Assembly (NCBI RefSeq): GCF_000407505.1
Contig: NZ_ASWE01000004.1
Span: forward strand, 248,001 to 312,000
Source: Enterococcus phoeniculicola ATCC BAA-412
GTDB taxonomy: Bacteria > Bacillota > Bacilli > Lactobacillales > Enterococcaceae
Direction: 5' to 3'
Length of the DNA stretch: 64,000 nucleotides
Positions 26,052-35,319 of this stretch are shown here, piece by piece. The notes beneath the pieces are model-generated. The model was not told where the DNA came from. It saw only the letters and a list, made by a program, of their open reading frames with translations, and searched no databases. The first letter of the stretch is position 1, and every line of letters starts with the position of its first letter. The position numbers were made by a program, and so were the translations under genes.

Positions 26052-27434
26052 TTGACTGATGAGCGAAAACAACATCCAGAAGAAGAGTCTTTTAAAGATA
26101 AGATTCTGAATTCTCTGCATGGATCATATGATCAGCCATTTGATGATCCGTTCAATAATGAAGAAGAGCCTGTTAAATATAGCGATAGAGTAGAAACGCC
26201 AGATAGCTTATATCATGCTGCCGAATCTGAAGAATCCGTTGGGTCTAGAAGCAATAGAAACAATGAGACAGCCGATGTATCTGAACCTTTCTCTAACGAT
26301 TTTGAAGAAGAGGGAACCATTAAAGGAAAAAAGAATAAACGACGTCAACAGCGAAAGAAAGAAGACAAGCTTGTTGGTAAGATCGTTTCAATTATCATCT
26401 TAGTATTAGTAATTGTGGGGGGAATATTAGGCTTTTCAGTCTACCGCTATGTATCAAGTAGTTTAGAACCACTAGATGCTAAAAATGAAAAATTGGTACA
26501 GGTAGAAATTCCAAGTGGTTCATCCAACAAAGAAATTGGAGATATTTTAGAAAAGGATAAAATCATTAAGAGCGGGTTAGTTTTCAACTACTATACGAAA
26601 TTTAAAAATTACACTGGATTCCAAGCAGGATATTATCAAATGGCTCCCAACATGACCCTTGATGAAATAGGCGATTTACTGGAACAAGGTGGATCAGCTA
26701 CGCCTGTTGAGGTAGCCGATAACAGACTAACAATTCCGGAAGGCTATGATATTCAGCAGATTGCTACAAAAGTGGCTAAGGTCACTGAGTATAGTGAAAA
26801 GCAGTTCTTGGCTTTAATGGAGGATGGAGAGTTCTTTAAAAAACTCAAAGCAAAATATCCTGAGCTATTAGCCGGGGCTGAAAAAGCTGAAGGTGTACGT
26901 TATAAACTTGAAGGCTATTTGTACCCTGCAACGTATGATTATTACAAAGGAACGACATTAGAAGAGATTGTGACACAAATGGTTGATAAGAGTAATAATG
27001 TATTACTGCCTTATTTAGAACAAATTCAGCAAAAGAATATGACTATTCATGAAGTGTTGACGATTGCTTCTTTAGTTGAGAAAGAAGGAGTTAAAGAAGG
27101 CGATCGAAAGAATATTGCTCAAGTCTTCTTTAATCGTTTAGCTATTGATATGCCGCTCCAATCAGATATTTCTATTTTATATGCATTAGGAGAGCATAAA
27201 GAACTGGTTACTTACGAAGATACTGCTGTAGATTCGCCTTATAATTTGTATCTAAATACAGGATATGGACCAGGACCATTTGATAGTCCTAGTGAGGAAG
27301 CCATTCAAGCAGTTCTTAATCCTACTGAAAATGAGTATTATTACTTTGTTGCAGATATCGAGACTGGGAAAGTTTATTTTGCAAAAACATATGAAGAGCA
27401 TACAAAATTGGTAGAAGAATACGTTAATAAGTAA
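26052..27434 (+). CDS. mltG: Endolytic transglycosylase MltG
   Basis: 460-residue membrane-anchored enzyme that cuts nascent glycan strands and sets their length. A charged cytoplasmic N-terminus of about 110 residues, unusually long as in streptococci and enterococci, precedes one membrane span (about 114-136). The YceG domain follows: KLEGYLYPATYDY, TIASLVEKEG (catalytic Glu) and PYNLYLNTGYGPGPFDSP. The start is TTG at 26052, with AGGAGG 7-8 bases upstream; no ATG with a ribosome site fits. greA follows, the usual order in this group. Confidence 0.94.
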   Translation: MTDERKQHPEEESFKDKILNSLHGSYDQPFDDPFNNEEEPVKYSDRVETPDSLYHAAESEESVGSRSNRNNETADVSEPFSNDFEEEGTIKGKKNKRRQQRKKEDKLVGKIVSIIILVLVIVGGILGFSVYRYVSSSLEPLDAKNEKLVQVEIPSGSSNKEIGDILEKDKIIKSGLVFNYYTKFKNYTGFQAGYYQMAPNMTLDEIGDLLEQGGSATPVEVADNRLTIPEGYDIQQIATKVAKVTEYSEKQFLALMEDGEFFKKLKAKYPELLAGAEKAEGVRYKLEGYLYPATYDYYKGTTLEEIVTQMVDKSNNVLLPYLEQIQQKNMTIHEVLTIASLVEKEGVKEGDRKNIAQVFFNRLAIDMPLQSDISILYALGEHKELVTYEDTAVDSPYNLYLNTGYGPGPFDSPSEEAIQAVLNPTENEYYYFVADIETGKVYFAKTYEEHTKLVEEYVNK

Positions 27435-27558
27435 TTAAATAAAAGAAAATTAAATAAAGCATTTACATTTTGATGAAAGCATGGTAATCTTTTTTGGACA
27501 ATTCCGTAAAAGATTACCTTTTGCGATTATTTTGCGAAACATAAAAGGAGACAGTATT

Positions 27559-28038
27559 ATGGTAGAGAAAGTATTTCCGATGACACTTGAAGGAAAAGAA
27601 AAATTAGAACAAGAACTAGAAGAGTTAAAGACAGTAAAACGTGGAGAAATTATTGAGCGAATTAAGATTGCCAGAAGCTTTGGTGATCTATCTGAAAACT
27701 CAGAATATGAATCTGCAAAAGATGAACAAGCCTTTGTTGAAGGTCGAATTACAACATTAGAAAATATGATTCGTTTTGCCCAAATTATTAATAATAATGG
27801 CGTTGCTTCTGATGAGGTATCAATTGGAAAAACAGTAACGTTTATTGAACTACCTGATGAAGAAGAAGAAAAATATACGATTGTTGGAAGTGCAGAAGCA
27901 GACCCATTTTCTGGTAAAATTTCTAATGATTCACCGATTGCTCAAGCATTGATTGGAAAAAAAGTCGGTGATGAAGTAACGATTGCTACACCTGGTGGAG
28001 ATATGAATGTGAAAATTACAAAGGTTGAACAGATTTAA
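27559..28038 (+). CDS. greA: Transcription elongation factor GreA
   Basis: 159 residues. The N-terminal coiled-coil hairpin that reaches into the RNA polymerase channel carries the acidic tip [10 protein letters not shown], and the C-terminal FKBP-like domain ends with [15 protein letters not shown]. It stimulates cleavage of backtracked RNA. ATG 27559 is preceded by AAAGGAGAC; the reading frame is open further upstream but without a ribosome site. It lies downstream of mltG and has its own terminator. Confidence 0.95.
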   Translation: MVEKVFPMTLEGKEKLEQELEELKTVKRGEIIERIKIARSFGDLSENSEYESAKDEQAFVEGRITTLENMIRFAQIINNNGVASDEVSIGKTVTFIELPDEEEEKYTIVGSAEADPFSGKISNDSPIAQALIGKKVGDEVTIATPGGDMNVKITKVEQI

Positions 28039-28077
28039 GGATTCCTTCTTGTGAGGAGTGACTAAAATCTATAGAGC

Positions 28078-28105
28078 ACATTGCTTTTTTGCAATGTGTT
28101 TTTCT
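28078..28105 (+). terminator. Terminator after greA
   Basis: ACATTGC (28078-28084) pairs with GCAATGT (28091-28097), followed by GTTTTTC. Confidence 0.8.
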
Positions 28106-28145
28106 ATGAATTGAATTATTTTAGGTTGAGTTAATGGACTATTTC

Positions 28146-28200
28146 GGGCTAAAGTCCTATAGTAATTTCAAAAATTACCCGTTAAGATAAGGTGTATAAT
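28146..28200 (+). promoter_or_regulatory. Promoter of liaFSR with a LiaR-type box
   Basis: TATAAT at 28195-28200 lacks a good -35 element. An imperfect dyad GGGCTAAAGTCC (28146-28157) lies 38 bases upstream of the -10 box; it resembles the CTWWAG-centred sites bound by LiaR/VraR/CesR regulators. Autoactivation of the operon is the usual arrangement, and is inferred here. Confidence 0.5.
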
Positions 28201-28232
28201 AAAATACGACTATGCGAAAGGGAGGGAGATTT

Positions 28233-28967
28233 ATGAATAACCCATGGCGCTTGTTTTTAGTAGGAGAGGCTTTGTTATTCCTACTTGCATTATGGCAAAT
28301 TATGAGTAATCCAGCGCTACTTATCCTACTCTTTTTTGGTATTTTCAATATAGTATTAGTGGTAAGGAAGAAGAAACAACGCACACATTTTAATAATTTT
28401 CAATTAGTTTTAGGTGGTTTAATTGTATTTATTAGTCTGTTAAGCAGCTCTGCTATGTGGATGATGCTCGTTTTAGCCGTTGTTTTTATTGGCTTAAAAG
28501 GAGTAGAATTGTCTGGCATTGATATGACAAAAAATACTTTTTGGCGAAAAAAACAAATGATTATGGTGAACACCAAAGAATCAGGTGCTCACAGTGGCGA
28601 GAGAAAAAAACACCATTGGTTCGGGAATGAACGAATTGGAAATCAGGCTTATGAATGGGACGATATTAATATTGATTTAATATCAGGAGATACAATAGTT
28701 GATTTGGGGAATACACTTTTACCAAAAGAAGATAGCGTGATAATCATTCGAAAAGGGATTGGTCGTACAAGAATACTGGTTCCTTTAGGGGTAGCAGTAT
28801 GTTTAGATCATTCTGCTCTTTTAGGAAGTGTCTTATTCGAAGGGGAAGAGCAAACCTTAAAAAATGAACAGGTAAAAATGTACAGTAATGATTATGATGA
28901 AAATCCTCGTCGATTGAAAATTATTACGAATACCTTATTAGGAGATGTTGAGGTGATTCGCATATGA
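28233..28967 (+). CDS. liaF: LiaF, inhibitor of the cell-envelope stress system
   Basis: 244-residue membrane protein that restrains the LiaS kinase in unstressed cells. The N-terminal third has four hydrophobic spans; the C-terminal domain (DUF2154) is seen in IDLISGDTIVDLGNTLLP and GRTRILVPLGVAVCLDHSA. ATG 28233 is supported by GGGAGGGAG; the frame is open 21 bases further up. Its stop overlaps the liaS start. In enterococci changes in this operon alter daptomycin response (established knowledge). No truncation is visible. Confidence 0.93.
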   Translation: MNNPWRLFLVGEALLFLLALWQIMSNPALLILLFFGIFNIVLVVRKKKQRTHFNNFQLVLGGLIVFISLLSSSAMWMMLVLAVVFIGLKGVELSGIDMTKNTFWRKKQMIMVNTKESGAHSGERKKHHWFGNERIGNQAYEWDDINIDLISGDTIVDLGNTLLPKEDSVIIIRKGIGRTRILVPLGVAVCLDHSALLGSVLFEGEEQTLKNEQVKMYSNDYDENPRRLKIITNTLLGDVEVIRI

Positions 28968-30043
28968 TGGGAAAAATTTCTCGCCCAATGCTTGTCGCCT
29001 ACTCCTTTTTAAGTACGTTCTTTGTTATTCTATTTACATTGTTTACGTATTTTTTTGCAAGTGAAACAAAAAACTGGTGGTCCCAACTTTTTGAAGTACA
29101 AATTTTTCATGTACCGATTCTTTTTCATATTCTTGCACTTTCTTTGGGGTTAAGTTTCGTTACATTTCTACTTATCACAGTCATTCAAAAAGCACAGTAT
29201 GGTAAAATTGAAGAAAAACTAAGGCTACTTGCGAATAGTGACTATGAAAGTAAGAAGCTAGAGCAGCCGGTTCCACATCCAAATAATGATTTATATATAC
29301 AGGAAGTGGATAAAGATATTTCAAAAATAAAAGATAAAATGATGGAAATGTCTAAAGAACTTCAGTTTCTAAATAGTCGTCCTCAAATGATGGATGGAGA
29401 AACAAAAGAAGAAATTCTCGAAATGGAGCGGCACCGTTTAGCTAGAGAGCTTCATGATTCGGTTTCACAGCAATTATTTGCGGCAATGATGTTAATGTCT
29501 GCGTTGAATGAGCAAGCACAAAAGGCTGAGACTTTGGAGATGTTTCGAAAGCAACTAGCAATGGTAGCTGATATTATTAATGCTTCTCAATCAGAGATGA
29601 GAGCTCTTTTGTTACATCTTAGACCGATTAGTTTAGAAGGAAAAAGCTTGAAGCAAGGAATTGAGCAGCTACTTATAGAGTTAAAAAGTAAAATTCAAAT
29701 TAAGTTAAAATGGGAGATAGAAGATGTTACGTTAAATAATTCTATGGAGGATCATCTATTCAGAATTGTCCAAGAATTATTATCTAATACGCTTCGTCAC
29801 GCAAAAGCCGACGAGCTGGAAGTTTATCTTCATCAAGTAGATCAAAGTGTCTTATTGAGGGCTGTAGACGACGGTGTTGGATTTGATATGAGTCAGAGTA
29901 AAACTGGGAGTTATGGATTGACCAACATACGAGAGCGAGTAACAGGAATGGGTGGTACTGTGAAAATTATTAGTTTTAAGGGACAAGGTACAAGTGTAGA
30001 AATAAAAATCCCCTTATTTAAGGAGGTAAAAAATGATGATTAA
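28964..30043 (+). CDS. liaS: LiaS sensor histidine kinase
   Basis: 359 residues. Two membrane spans (about 12-32 and 48-70) frame a short extracytoplasmic loop, as in intramembrane-sensing kinases. A coiled segment leads to the HisKA_3 box with [11 protein letters not shown] (phospho-accepting His), followed by an HATPase domain with NTLRHAKAD (N box), VDDGVGFD and [11 protein letters not shown]. It phosphorylates LiaR under envelope stress such as lipid II-binding antibiotics or daptomycin. It starts inside the end of liaF (ATG 28964 or 28967) and overlaps liaR. Confidence 0.94.
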   Translation: MMGKISRPMLVAYSFLSTFFVILFTLFTYFFASETKNWWSQLFEVQIFHVPILFHILALSLGLSFVTFLLITVIQKAQYGKIEEKLRLLANSDYESKKLEQPVPHPNNDLYIQEVDKDISKIKDKMMEMSKELQFLNSRPQMMDGETKEEILEMERHRLARELHDSVSQQLFAAMMLMSALNEQAQKAETLEMFRKQLAMVADIINASQSEMRALLLHLRPISLEGKSLKQGIEQLLIELKSKIQIKLKWEIEDVTLNNSMEDHLFRIVQELLSNTLRHAKADELEVYLHQVDQSVLLRAVDDGVGFDMSQSKTGSYGLTNIRERVTGMGGTVKIISFKGQGTSVEIKIPLFKEVKNDD

Positions 30044-30668
30044 AGTGTTGTTAGTGGATGATCATGAGATGGTTCGATTGGGTGTTTCTTCTTATCTTTC
30101 TATCCAAGAAGACATTGAAGTAATTGGAGAGGCTGAGAATGGTCGAATTGGCTATGAAAAAGCGTTAGAATTAAGACCGGATGTTATCCTGATGGATTTA
30201 GTTATGGAAGAAATGGATGGAATCGAATCAACAAAAGCAATTCTTAAAGATTGGCCAGAAGCTAAAATCATCATAGTTACAAGTTTTATTGATGATGAGA
30301 AGGTCTACCCAGCAATTGAGGCTGGTGCTGCAGGCTATTTGTTGAAAACCTCAACAGCGCATGAAATCGCAAATGCTGTTCGTGCGACACAACGAGGTGA
30401 ACGGGTCTTAGAGCCTGAGGTGACAACAAAAATGATGGAAAAAATGAGTCGCCGAAATGAACCTATCTTACATGATGAACTAACGAATCGTGAAAATGAA
30501 ATACTCATGCTGATTTCTCAAGGAAAAAGTAATCAAGAGATTGCAGATGAATTATTTATTACCTTAAAAACAGTGAAGACACACGTTTCGAATATCCTTT
30601 CAAAGCTTGAGGTAGAAGACCGTACACAAGCAGCTATCTATGCATTTAAGCATGGACTTATAAAGTAA
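30033..30668 (+). CDS. liaR: LiaR response regulator
   Basis: 211 residues, NarL/FixJ family. The receiver domain carries the acidic pair in LLVDDHE and the phosphorylated Asp55 in [13 protein letters not shown]; the LuxR-type helix-turn-helix is [21 protein letters not shown] followed by [23 protein letters not shown] precedes ATG 30033 (or 30036) inside the end of liaS. It binds DNA as a dimer after phosphorylation. The candidate box at 28146-28157 upstream of liaF is a plausible target. Confidence 0.95.
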   Translation: MMIKVLLVDDHEMVRLGVSSYLSIQEDIEVIGEAENGRIGYEKALELRPDVILMDLVMEEMDGIESTKAILKDWPEAKIIIVTSFIDDEKVYPAIEAGAAGYLLKTSTAHEIANAVRATQRGERVLEPEVTTKMMEKMSRRNEPILHDELTNRENEILMLISQGKSNQEIADELFITLKTVKTHVSNILSKLEVEDRTQAAIYAFKHGLIK

Positions 30669-30677
30669 TTTAGCAAG

Positions 30678-30719
30678 AGATGATGCACTTATAAAAAAGT
30701 AAGCGTGTCATCTTTTTTT
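30678..30719 (+). terminator. Terminator after liaR
   Basis: The arm 30678-30691 pairs, with two wobbles and one mismatch, with 30700-30713, followed by TTTTTTG. Confidence 0.7.
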
Positions 30720-30874
30720 GTGTAACTATTTCCCTTATAATGGGTGGAAAGAGGATATGTTGGAGGTCATAGACGAGATCTGGCAAACTCGTTTGTTCTT
30801 TCAAATCTCTTTTGTAGTCAATTTTTCTTCCCTTTGTTATACTATATTTTGAACATGAGAATAGGAGAAGCGTT

Positions 30875-31540
30875 ATGAAGCAAAATTTTGCAATTGTTGG
30901 TCTAGGTCGTTTTGGCGGAAGCATCTGCCGTACTTTGATTGAATCTGGGCAAGAAGTATTGGCAATAGATAATAATGAGGATCGTGTAAATGAATACATG
31001 AATATTGCAACCCATGCAGTTGTTGCAAATGCACAGGATGAAATGACATTGCGCTCTTTAGGCATTCGTAATTTTGATCATGTAATTGTAGCAATTGGTG
31101 AAGATATTCAAGCAAGTATCCTAGTTACTCTGATGGTTAAAGAAATGGGTGTACCTAGTGTTGTTGCAAAAGCGCAAAATTCCTATCATGCAAGAGTATT
31201 AGAAAAAATTGGTGCAGATCGAGTAGTTCATCCGGAAAGAGATATGGGTATTCGAATTGCACATAACTTGGTTTCTAAGAATATCTTGGATTATTTAGAA
31301 TTGTCAGATGATTTTTCTTTAGTAGAAATTCGTGTGGCTAATCCCAAATTCTTCAATAAATCATTATTGGAGTTAAATTTTCGACAACGCTTTGGTTTGA
31401 CGGTAGTAGCCATACGTCGTTCAAATGGAGAAGTCGTTGTGTCTCCAGATGCTAATGAATTCGTTCGAGAAAATGATAATTTATTAGTTATTGGCGAGAC
31501 AGATGATGTAGATGTTCTAGATGAAAAGATGAACATGTAG
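30875..31540 (+). CDS. TrkA/KtrA-type potassium channel regulatory subunit
   Basis: 221-residue cytoplasmic RCK protein. The Rossmann nucleotide site VGLGRFGGSICRTLIESG is at residues 8-25 with the acidic AIDNNEDRV end; the C-terminal TrkA_C domain spans about 135-221 (ENDNLLVIGETDDV). It gates a KtrB/KtrD-type channel in response to ATP/ADP or cyclic di-AMP (family knowledge). No KtrB gene lies here. The HesB-like gene follows after 15 bases and is probably cotranscribed. GGAGAAG precedes the ATG. Confidence 0.9.
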   Translation: MKQNFAIVGLGRFGGSICRTLIESGQEVLAIDNNEDRVNEYMNIATHAVVANAQDEMTLRSLGIRNFDHVIVAIGEDIQASILVTLMVKEMGVPSVVAKAQNSYHARVLEKIGADRVVHPERDMGIRIAHNLVSKNILDYLELSDDFSLVEIRVANPKFFNKSLLELNFRQRFGLTVVAIRRSNGEVVVSPDANEFVRENDNLLVIGETDDVDVLDEKMNM

Positions 31541-31555
31541 AAGGGAAGAGACGAT

Positions 31556-31867
31556 ATGAAATTAGAAATAACACCAAAAGCACAAGAGTGGTTTAAAGAA
31601 GAGATTTCTTTAGCTCCTGGAATGGGCATCCGTTTTTATGGAAAAGTTTATGGGAAAACAGATGTGCATGAAGGCTTTTCTATTGGCATGTCAGCTGAGC
31701 AACCTGTTCAGCCGCTTTTAAAAGAAGAAGTCGATGGAATCACTTACTATATAGAAGAAACAGATGACTGGTTTTTTAAAGGGTATGATTTAACTGTTGA
31801 TTTTGATGAAAAACTGGAAGAACCCAAGTATGTATTTACAAAAAATCAAGAAGATGAAAAGCAGTAA
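31556..31867 (+). CDS. HesB/YneR-like protein lacking cysteines
   Basis: 103 residues resembling the HesB/IscA fold in its YneR-type branch: MKLEITPKAQEWFKEE at the start and GMGIRFYGKVYG in the second strand. True A-type iron-sulfur carriers have three conserved cysteines; this protein has none, so iron-sulfur delivery by that route is unlikely. It follows the potassium regulator by 15 bases, with GGGAAGAG upstream of the ATG. Its role is unknown. Confidence 0.75.
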   Translation: MKLEITPKAQEWFKEEISLAPGMGIRFYGKVYGKTDVHEGFSIGMSAEQPVQPLLKEEVDGITYYIEETDDWFFKGYDLTVDFDEKLEEPKYVFTKNQEDEKQ

Positions 31868-31902
31868 GATAGAGATAGTTGCTGTATGACACTTTAAAGA
31901 AG

Positions 31903-31939
31903 TCTGAAAAGGGAGTTTTCTTTTCAGATTTCTTTTTTA
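31903..31939 (+). terminator. Terminator after the HesB-like gene
   Basis: TCTGAAAAG (31903-31911) pairs with CTTTTCAGA (31920-31928), followed by TTTCTTTTTT. Confidence 0.8.
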
Positions 31940-31993
31940 TACTTGATGAAAAATGTGCTATACTTTTTGATGAGATGATTGGAGTTGAGGTAC

Positions 31994-32929
31994 ATGTTAT
32001 CAATAGTCATACCTTGTTATAACGAAGAGGAGACAATTTCACTCTTTTATAAAGAAGTAGAAAAAGTACGCCAACAAATGAATGAGATTTTTGAATATAT
32101 TTTTGTAAATGATGGCTCATCGGATGAAACTTTAACGATTTTACGAAAGTTAGCAAAAGAAGATCCTACGCAAGTTCGCTACATCTCTTTTTCGCGAAAT
32201 TTTGGGAAAGAAGCTGGATTGTATGCTGGATTGAAAGCTGCTAAGGGAGAGCTCATAACGGTTATGGATGTAGATTTACAAGATCCTCCAGATTTATTAC
32301 CTTTGATGATGAAAAAAATTCAAAAAAGCGATGTGGATTGTGTCGGGACGAGACGAGTGAATCGTGAAGGAGAACCCCCTATAAGAAGTTTTTTTGCAAA
32401 AATGTTTTATAAACTCATCAATAAAATTGGTGATACAGAGATGGTGGATGGAGCACGTGATTTTCGCTTAATGACTCGCCAAATGGTAGATGCTGTTTTA
32501 GAGCTCACTGAATATAACCGTTTCTCAAAAGGAATTTTCAGTTGGGTTGGCTTTAAAACAGAGTACCTTGAGTATGAAAATCGTGAACGTGTTGCGGGAA
32601 CTACATCGTGGTCTTTTTGGAATCTGTTTAACTATTCTATAGATGGAATTATTAATTTTTCTGATACACCATTAAATATTGCCTCATTTGTGGGGGCATT
32701 TTCTTGCGTGGCTTCGGGGATTGCCCTAATCTTTATTATTGTACGAGCTTTATTGTTTGGTGATCCAACAAGTGGATGGCCATCTTTAATATCTGTCGTT
32801 CTCTTCGTTGGAGGATTGCAGTTGCTTTGTCTTGGAATTATTGGGAAATATATTGGAAAAATCTTTCTGGAAACCAAAAAAAGACCCGTTTATATCGTCA
32901 AAGAAACAGAAACTACAAATCCATCATAA
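31994..32929 (+). CDS. GtrB-type polyprenyl-phosphate glycosyltransferase
   Basis: 311-residue GT2 enzyme with two C-terminal spans, transferring a sugar (typically glucose or GlcNAc) from a UDP donor to undecaprenyl phosphate. The N-terminal GT2 domain has SIVIPCYNEEETI, VNDGSSD, MDVDLQDPPD and a YNRFSKGIFSWVGF segment; the two spans lie at about 230-252 and 264-290. ATG 31994 is preferred over TTG 31979, because GGAGTTGAGG lies between them. The GtrA flippase gene is 2.4 kb downstream, with unrelated minus-strand genes between. Confidence 0.9.
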   Translation: MLSIVIPCYNEEETISLFYKEVEKVRQQMNEIFEYIFVNDGSSDETLTILRKLAKEDPTQVRYISFSRNFGKEAGLYAGLKAAKGELITVMDVDLQDPPDLLPLMMKKIQKSDVDCVGTRRVNREGEPPIRSFFAKMFYKLINKIGDTEMVDGARDFRLMTRQMVDAVLELTEYNRFSKGIFSWVGFKTEYLEYENRERVAGTTSWSFWNLFNYSIDGIINFSDTPLNIASFVGAFSCVASGIALIFIIVRALLFGDPTSGWPSLISVVLFVGGLQLLCLGIIGKYIGKIFLETKKRPVYIVKETETTNPS

Positions 32930-33014
32930 GACTAATTCAAATAGGAGTGCGAGTTCATTGCATTTTGATTTCAACAACTTCTATACTAGAGTTGAAGGGT
33001 TAAAAAATAAGCGA

Positions 33015-33072
33015 AAAGTGCCTCTCTATATCTATTTTTTCAAAAATAGATATAGAGAGGCACTTTCTTTGC
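33015..33072 (+). terminator. Perfect 25-bp hairpin after the GtrB gene
   Basis: 33015-33039 is exactly complementary to 33042-33066, leaving almost no loop, then CTTTGCTTTC. It is much longer than ordinary terminators here; it also carries a T-run in the stem. Confidence 0.7.
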
Positions 33073-33178
33073 TTTCAAATAATTCCTTCTATCTTAAACA
33101 TTTCGTTTTTTTTAATTGTGCGTTGATTTTTTGAGTCACTATCTAATTGCACGAAAGTATTGTTAGTGATGCGTTTAA

Positions 33179-34129
33179 TTAATATCCTTTTCTTAAATTC
33201 ACTTGATTCATAGAAATTAATCTTGTTTTTGTATAGCTTTTCAGATTCTCAAGAAATATTTTCATGAATTTTTCTTGAAAGTTTGGTGTCATACCAGAAG
33301 AATGTGGGGTGATTAGGACATTCTCCATAGACCATAAAGGATGATTTTTAGGCAAAGGTTCTTCTTCAAAGACATCTAATGCTGCAAAGCGTAGTTGTTT
33401 TTTGTTCAAAGCATCTATTAAGTCCCCAGTGTTTACTGAAGGGCCTCGTCCCACATTAATAAAGGAAGCTTCTTTTTTCATACTTGAAAAGAATTCGGCG
33501 TTATATAGGCCTGTTGTTTCATCTGTGAGGGGGAGAATATTTATGACAATATCCATTGATGGCAAGAAGTCTAGTAATTGGTTTAAAGGATAAACTTTTT
33601 TGAAATGAGAGACTGTATGCCCAGATGTGTTGATTCCAAATATATTTGGACCAAAAGGGTATAATAGCTCAGCGAGTCTTTGACCAATTTTTCCAGTTCC
33701 TACAATGACTATATTTGTATTTTCTAACGAATGATAGGTAATTGAATCATCCTTCCATAGTTGAACTTTTTGATTTAAGATTGCTTTTCGAATGCCGCGA
33801 TAATCACAAAGAATGGTTGCAAGAACATGTTGACTGATAGAGTCAGCATGGAGACCACTCGCGTTAGATAAAAGTAGCGAACGTTCAGAAAATTTTTCTA
33901 ATGGTAAATAGTCAACTCCAGCAGAAATTGCTTGAACCCAGCTTAAGCTAGCGTGTTCACTAAGTAACTCATCTGCTAGTTCTTTATCCCAGCCAATCAT
34001 TATCTCAACATCAGATACCTGAGAGGGAGCAATTTCGGTACACCACATGTAGCCTGGTGCAATATGATTGATTTGACTGATAAATTCATCACGAAAAGGC
34101 CTAGTCGAATAAATAATTTTTTTTGACAT
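33179..34129 (-). CDS. D-isomer-specific 2-hydroxyacid dehydrogenase family protein
   Basis: 316-residue NAD(P)-dependent oxidoreductase. The nucleotide-binding loop is VGTGKIGQRLAELL (about residues 142-155). Catalytic residues appear in NVGRGPSVN (Arg), FEEEPLP (Glu) and ITPHSSG (His). The N-terminal part lacks the ACT or long extensions of SerA, so a phosphoglycerate role is unlikely; relatives reduce 2-keto acids. AAGGAGATG precedes the ATG. It is monocistronic and unrelated to the neighbouring envelope genes. Confidence 0.9.
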   Translation of the reverse strand: MSKKIIYSTRPFRDEFISQINHIAPGYMWCTEIAPSQVSDVEIMIGWDKELADELLSEHASLSWVQAISAGVDYLPLEKFSERSLLLSNASGLHADSISQHVLATILCDYRGIRKAILNQKVQLWKDDSITYHSLENTNIVIVGTGKIGQRLAELLYPFGPNIFGINTSGHTVSHFKKVYPLNQLLDFLPSMDIVINILPLTDETTGLYNAEFFSSMKKEASFINVGRGPSVNTGDLIDALNKKQLRFAALDVFEEEPLPKNHPLWSMENVLITPHSSGMTPNFQEKFMKIFLENLKSYTKTRLISMNQVNLRKGY

Positions 34130-34241
34130 AGAATCATCTCCTTATAACTAGTGTACCAAAAAAAAGAAAAAAACAAAAAAATGTGTTTCTTAATTCACTA
34201 AAAGAGCCTATATACTTATCAAAAATAGTATATTTGAAAAT

Positions 34242-34290
34242 AAAAAATGTATACACTCGTCTAATCAATTGAGTGTATACATTTTTTATT
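34242..34290 (-). terminator. Perfect 17-bp terminator of the DUF1189 gene
   Basis: 34242-34258 is exactly complementary to 34271-34287, with A/T runs at both ends; it follows the minus-strand DUF1189 stop by about 25 bases. Confidence 0.85.
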
Positions 34291-34313
34291 GATAGTATTC
34301 AAGAATAGTTTAC

Positions 34314-35132
34314 TTATTGTAAAGGAGGTAGCTCTCTTTTTGGAAATCCTTTAGCTGCTTGAGAGAAAATAAATAAAGAAACGAGTGTAATGAGCAAGCT
34401 GCTATCAAATGATGGTGCGAAAATAAAAATTATCGCTGAAAGAATAGCAGGAACAGTAGCACAATAAATCATCGTTTTTAGTGATTCGAAGAAAGTAACT
34501 TTATAAAGCTTTAATTTAGCATAAATATTTGCACCTATTGTTGCAAAAAATAAGGTAACAATTAAATTAATAAAAGAAGGGTATAAGGCGACAAAAAAGG
34601 CGACTAGTTGAATCCACCAAGGAACATCTGAGCTATCTAATACAGTTCGTAAATTCTTACCAGATAAGTTTTTTAACGTTTCGTTTGTATAAGGAATATG
34701 AAATTGGTCACTACCAAATAACGCAGTGGTTATTCCACCAGTATTTGGTAAGCTCAAAACGAGCTCATCTTTTAAAAGTCCAACGCTTAGAAAGTTACCA
34801 ATCAAATCAGTCGAGATATCAGTCGCATCTCTTTTTCCTTCTGGATCAAAAGTAAAGATGATTGAGTTCGTTTGGTAGATGAAGCCTTTTGTGTCTGAGG
34901 ATGTTTGCAGCTTACCATCTGCTATTGTAAAATCAGGAATTTCAGCAGCAATTGCCTGACCGTCTTTTTGAATGTCCTGAAAGACGTTGAGTACCCGAAA
35001 AGCGATAGGAACAGAAAGAATAGCACTTAGAAAAATTGTATATAAAATAGTTTTCCAAAACGGTGTCTGTTTTGCATCCTTAAGTTTCTTAAAATTAAAA
35101 ATAGAGTTGTAAAATAGTTGCCAAGTTTTCAT
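34314..35132 (-). CDS. DUF1189 family membrane protein
   Basis: 272 residues. One N-terminal span (about 29-50), an extracytoplasmic domain of about 110 residues, and three or four C-terminal spans are visible; the WQLFYNSIFNFKKL start and the YPSFINLIVTLFFATIGANIYAK block match DUF1189. Some relatives lie in maltodextrin gene clusters (the MalA/YvdJ name), but no such genes are here. GGGAG lies before the ATG. Function unknown. Confidence 0.85.
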   Translation of the reverse strand: MKTWQLFYNSIFNFKKLKDAKQTPFWKTILYTIFLSAILSVPIAFRVLNVFQDIQKDGQAIAAEIPDFTIADGKLQTSSDTKGFIYQTNSIIFTFDPEGKRDATDISTDLIGNFLSVGLLKDELVLSLPNTGGITTALFGSDQFHIPYTNETLKNLSGKNLRTVLDSSDVPWWIQLVAFFVALYPSFINLIVTLFFATIGANIYAKLKLYKVTFFESLKTMIYCATVPAILSAIIFIFAPSFDSSLLITLVSLFIFSQAAKGFPKRELPPLQ

Positions 35133-35319
35133 AATAATCTCCCTCGTATATCAAATAAAGACTGATAAAAGTATACAATCAATTTTATAGGAGTGGTTGA
35201 AGAAATACAAGGGAAGCATAAAATTATTAGAAAGCAATAATTTTAATGAAAATAATTAAGTGAACATGGTTTTTTTTTATGTATTACTGTATGATAGTTG
35301 TGAAAGTAGGGATGTTGTA

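Noticed and set aside
30670-31065. 131-residue minus-strand frame across the liaR/TrkA gap
   Set aside because: Overlaps the TrkA/KtrA-like gene start and the liaR terminator, with no ribosome site.
32808-33134. Plus-strand frame at the end of the GtrB gene
   Set aside because: Runs through the 25-bp hairpin and the GtrB end in another frame; no family resemblance.
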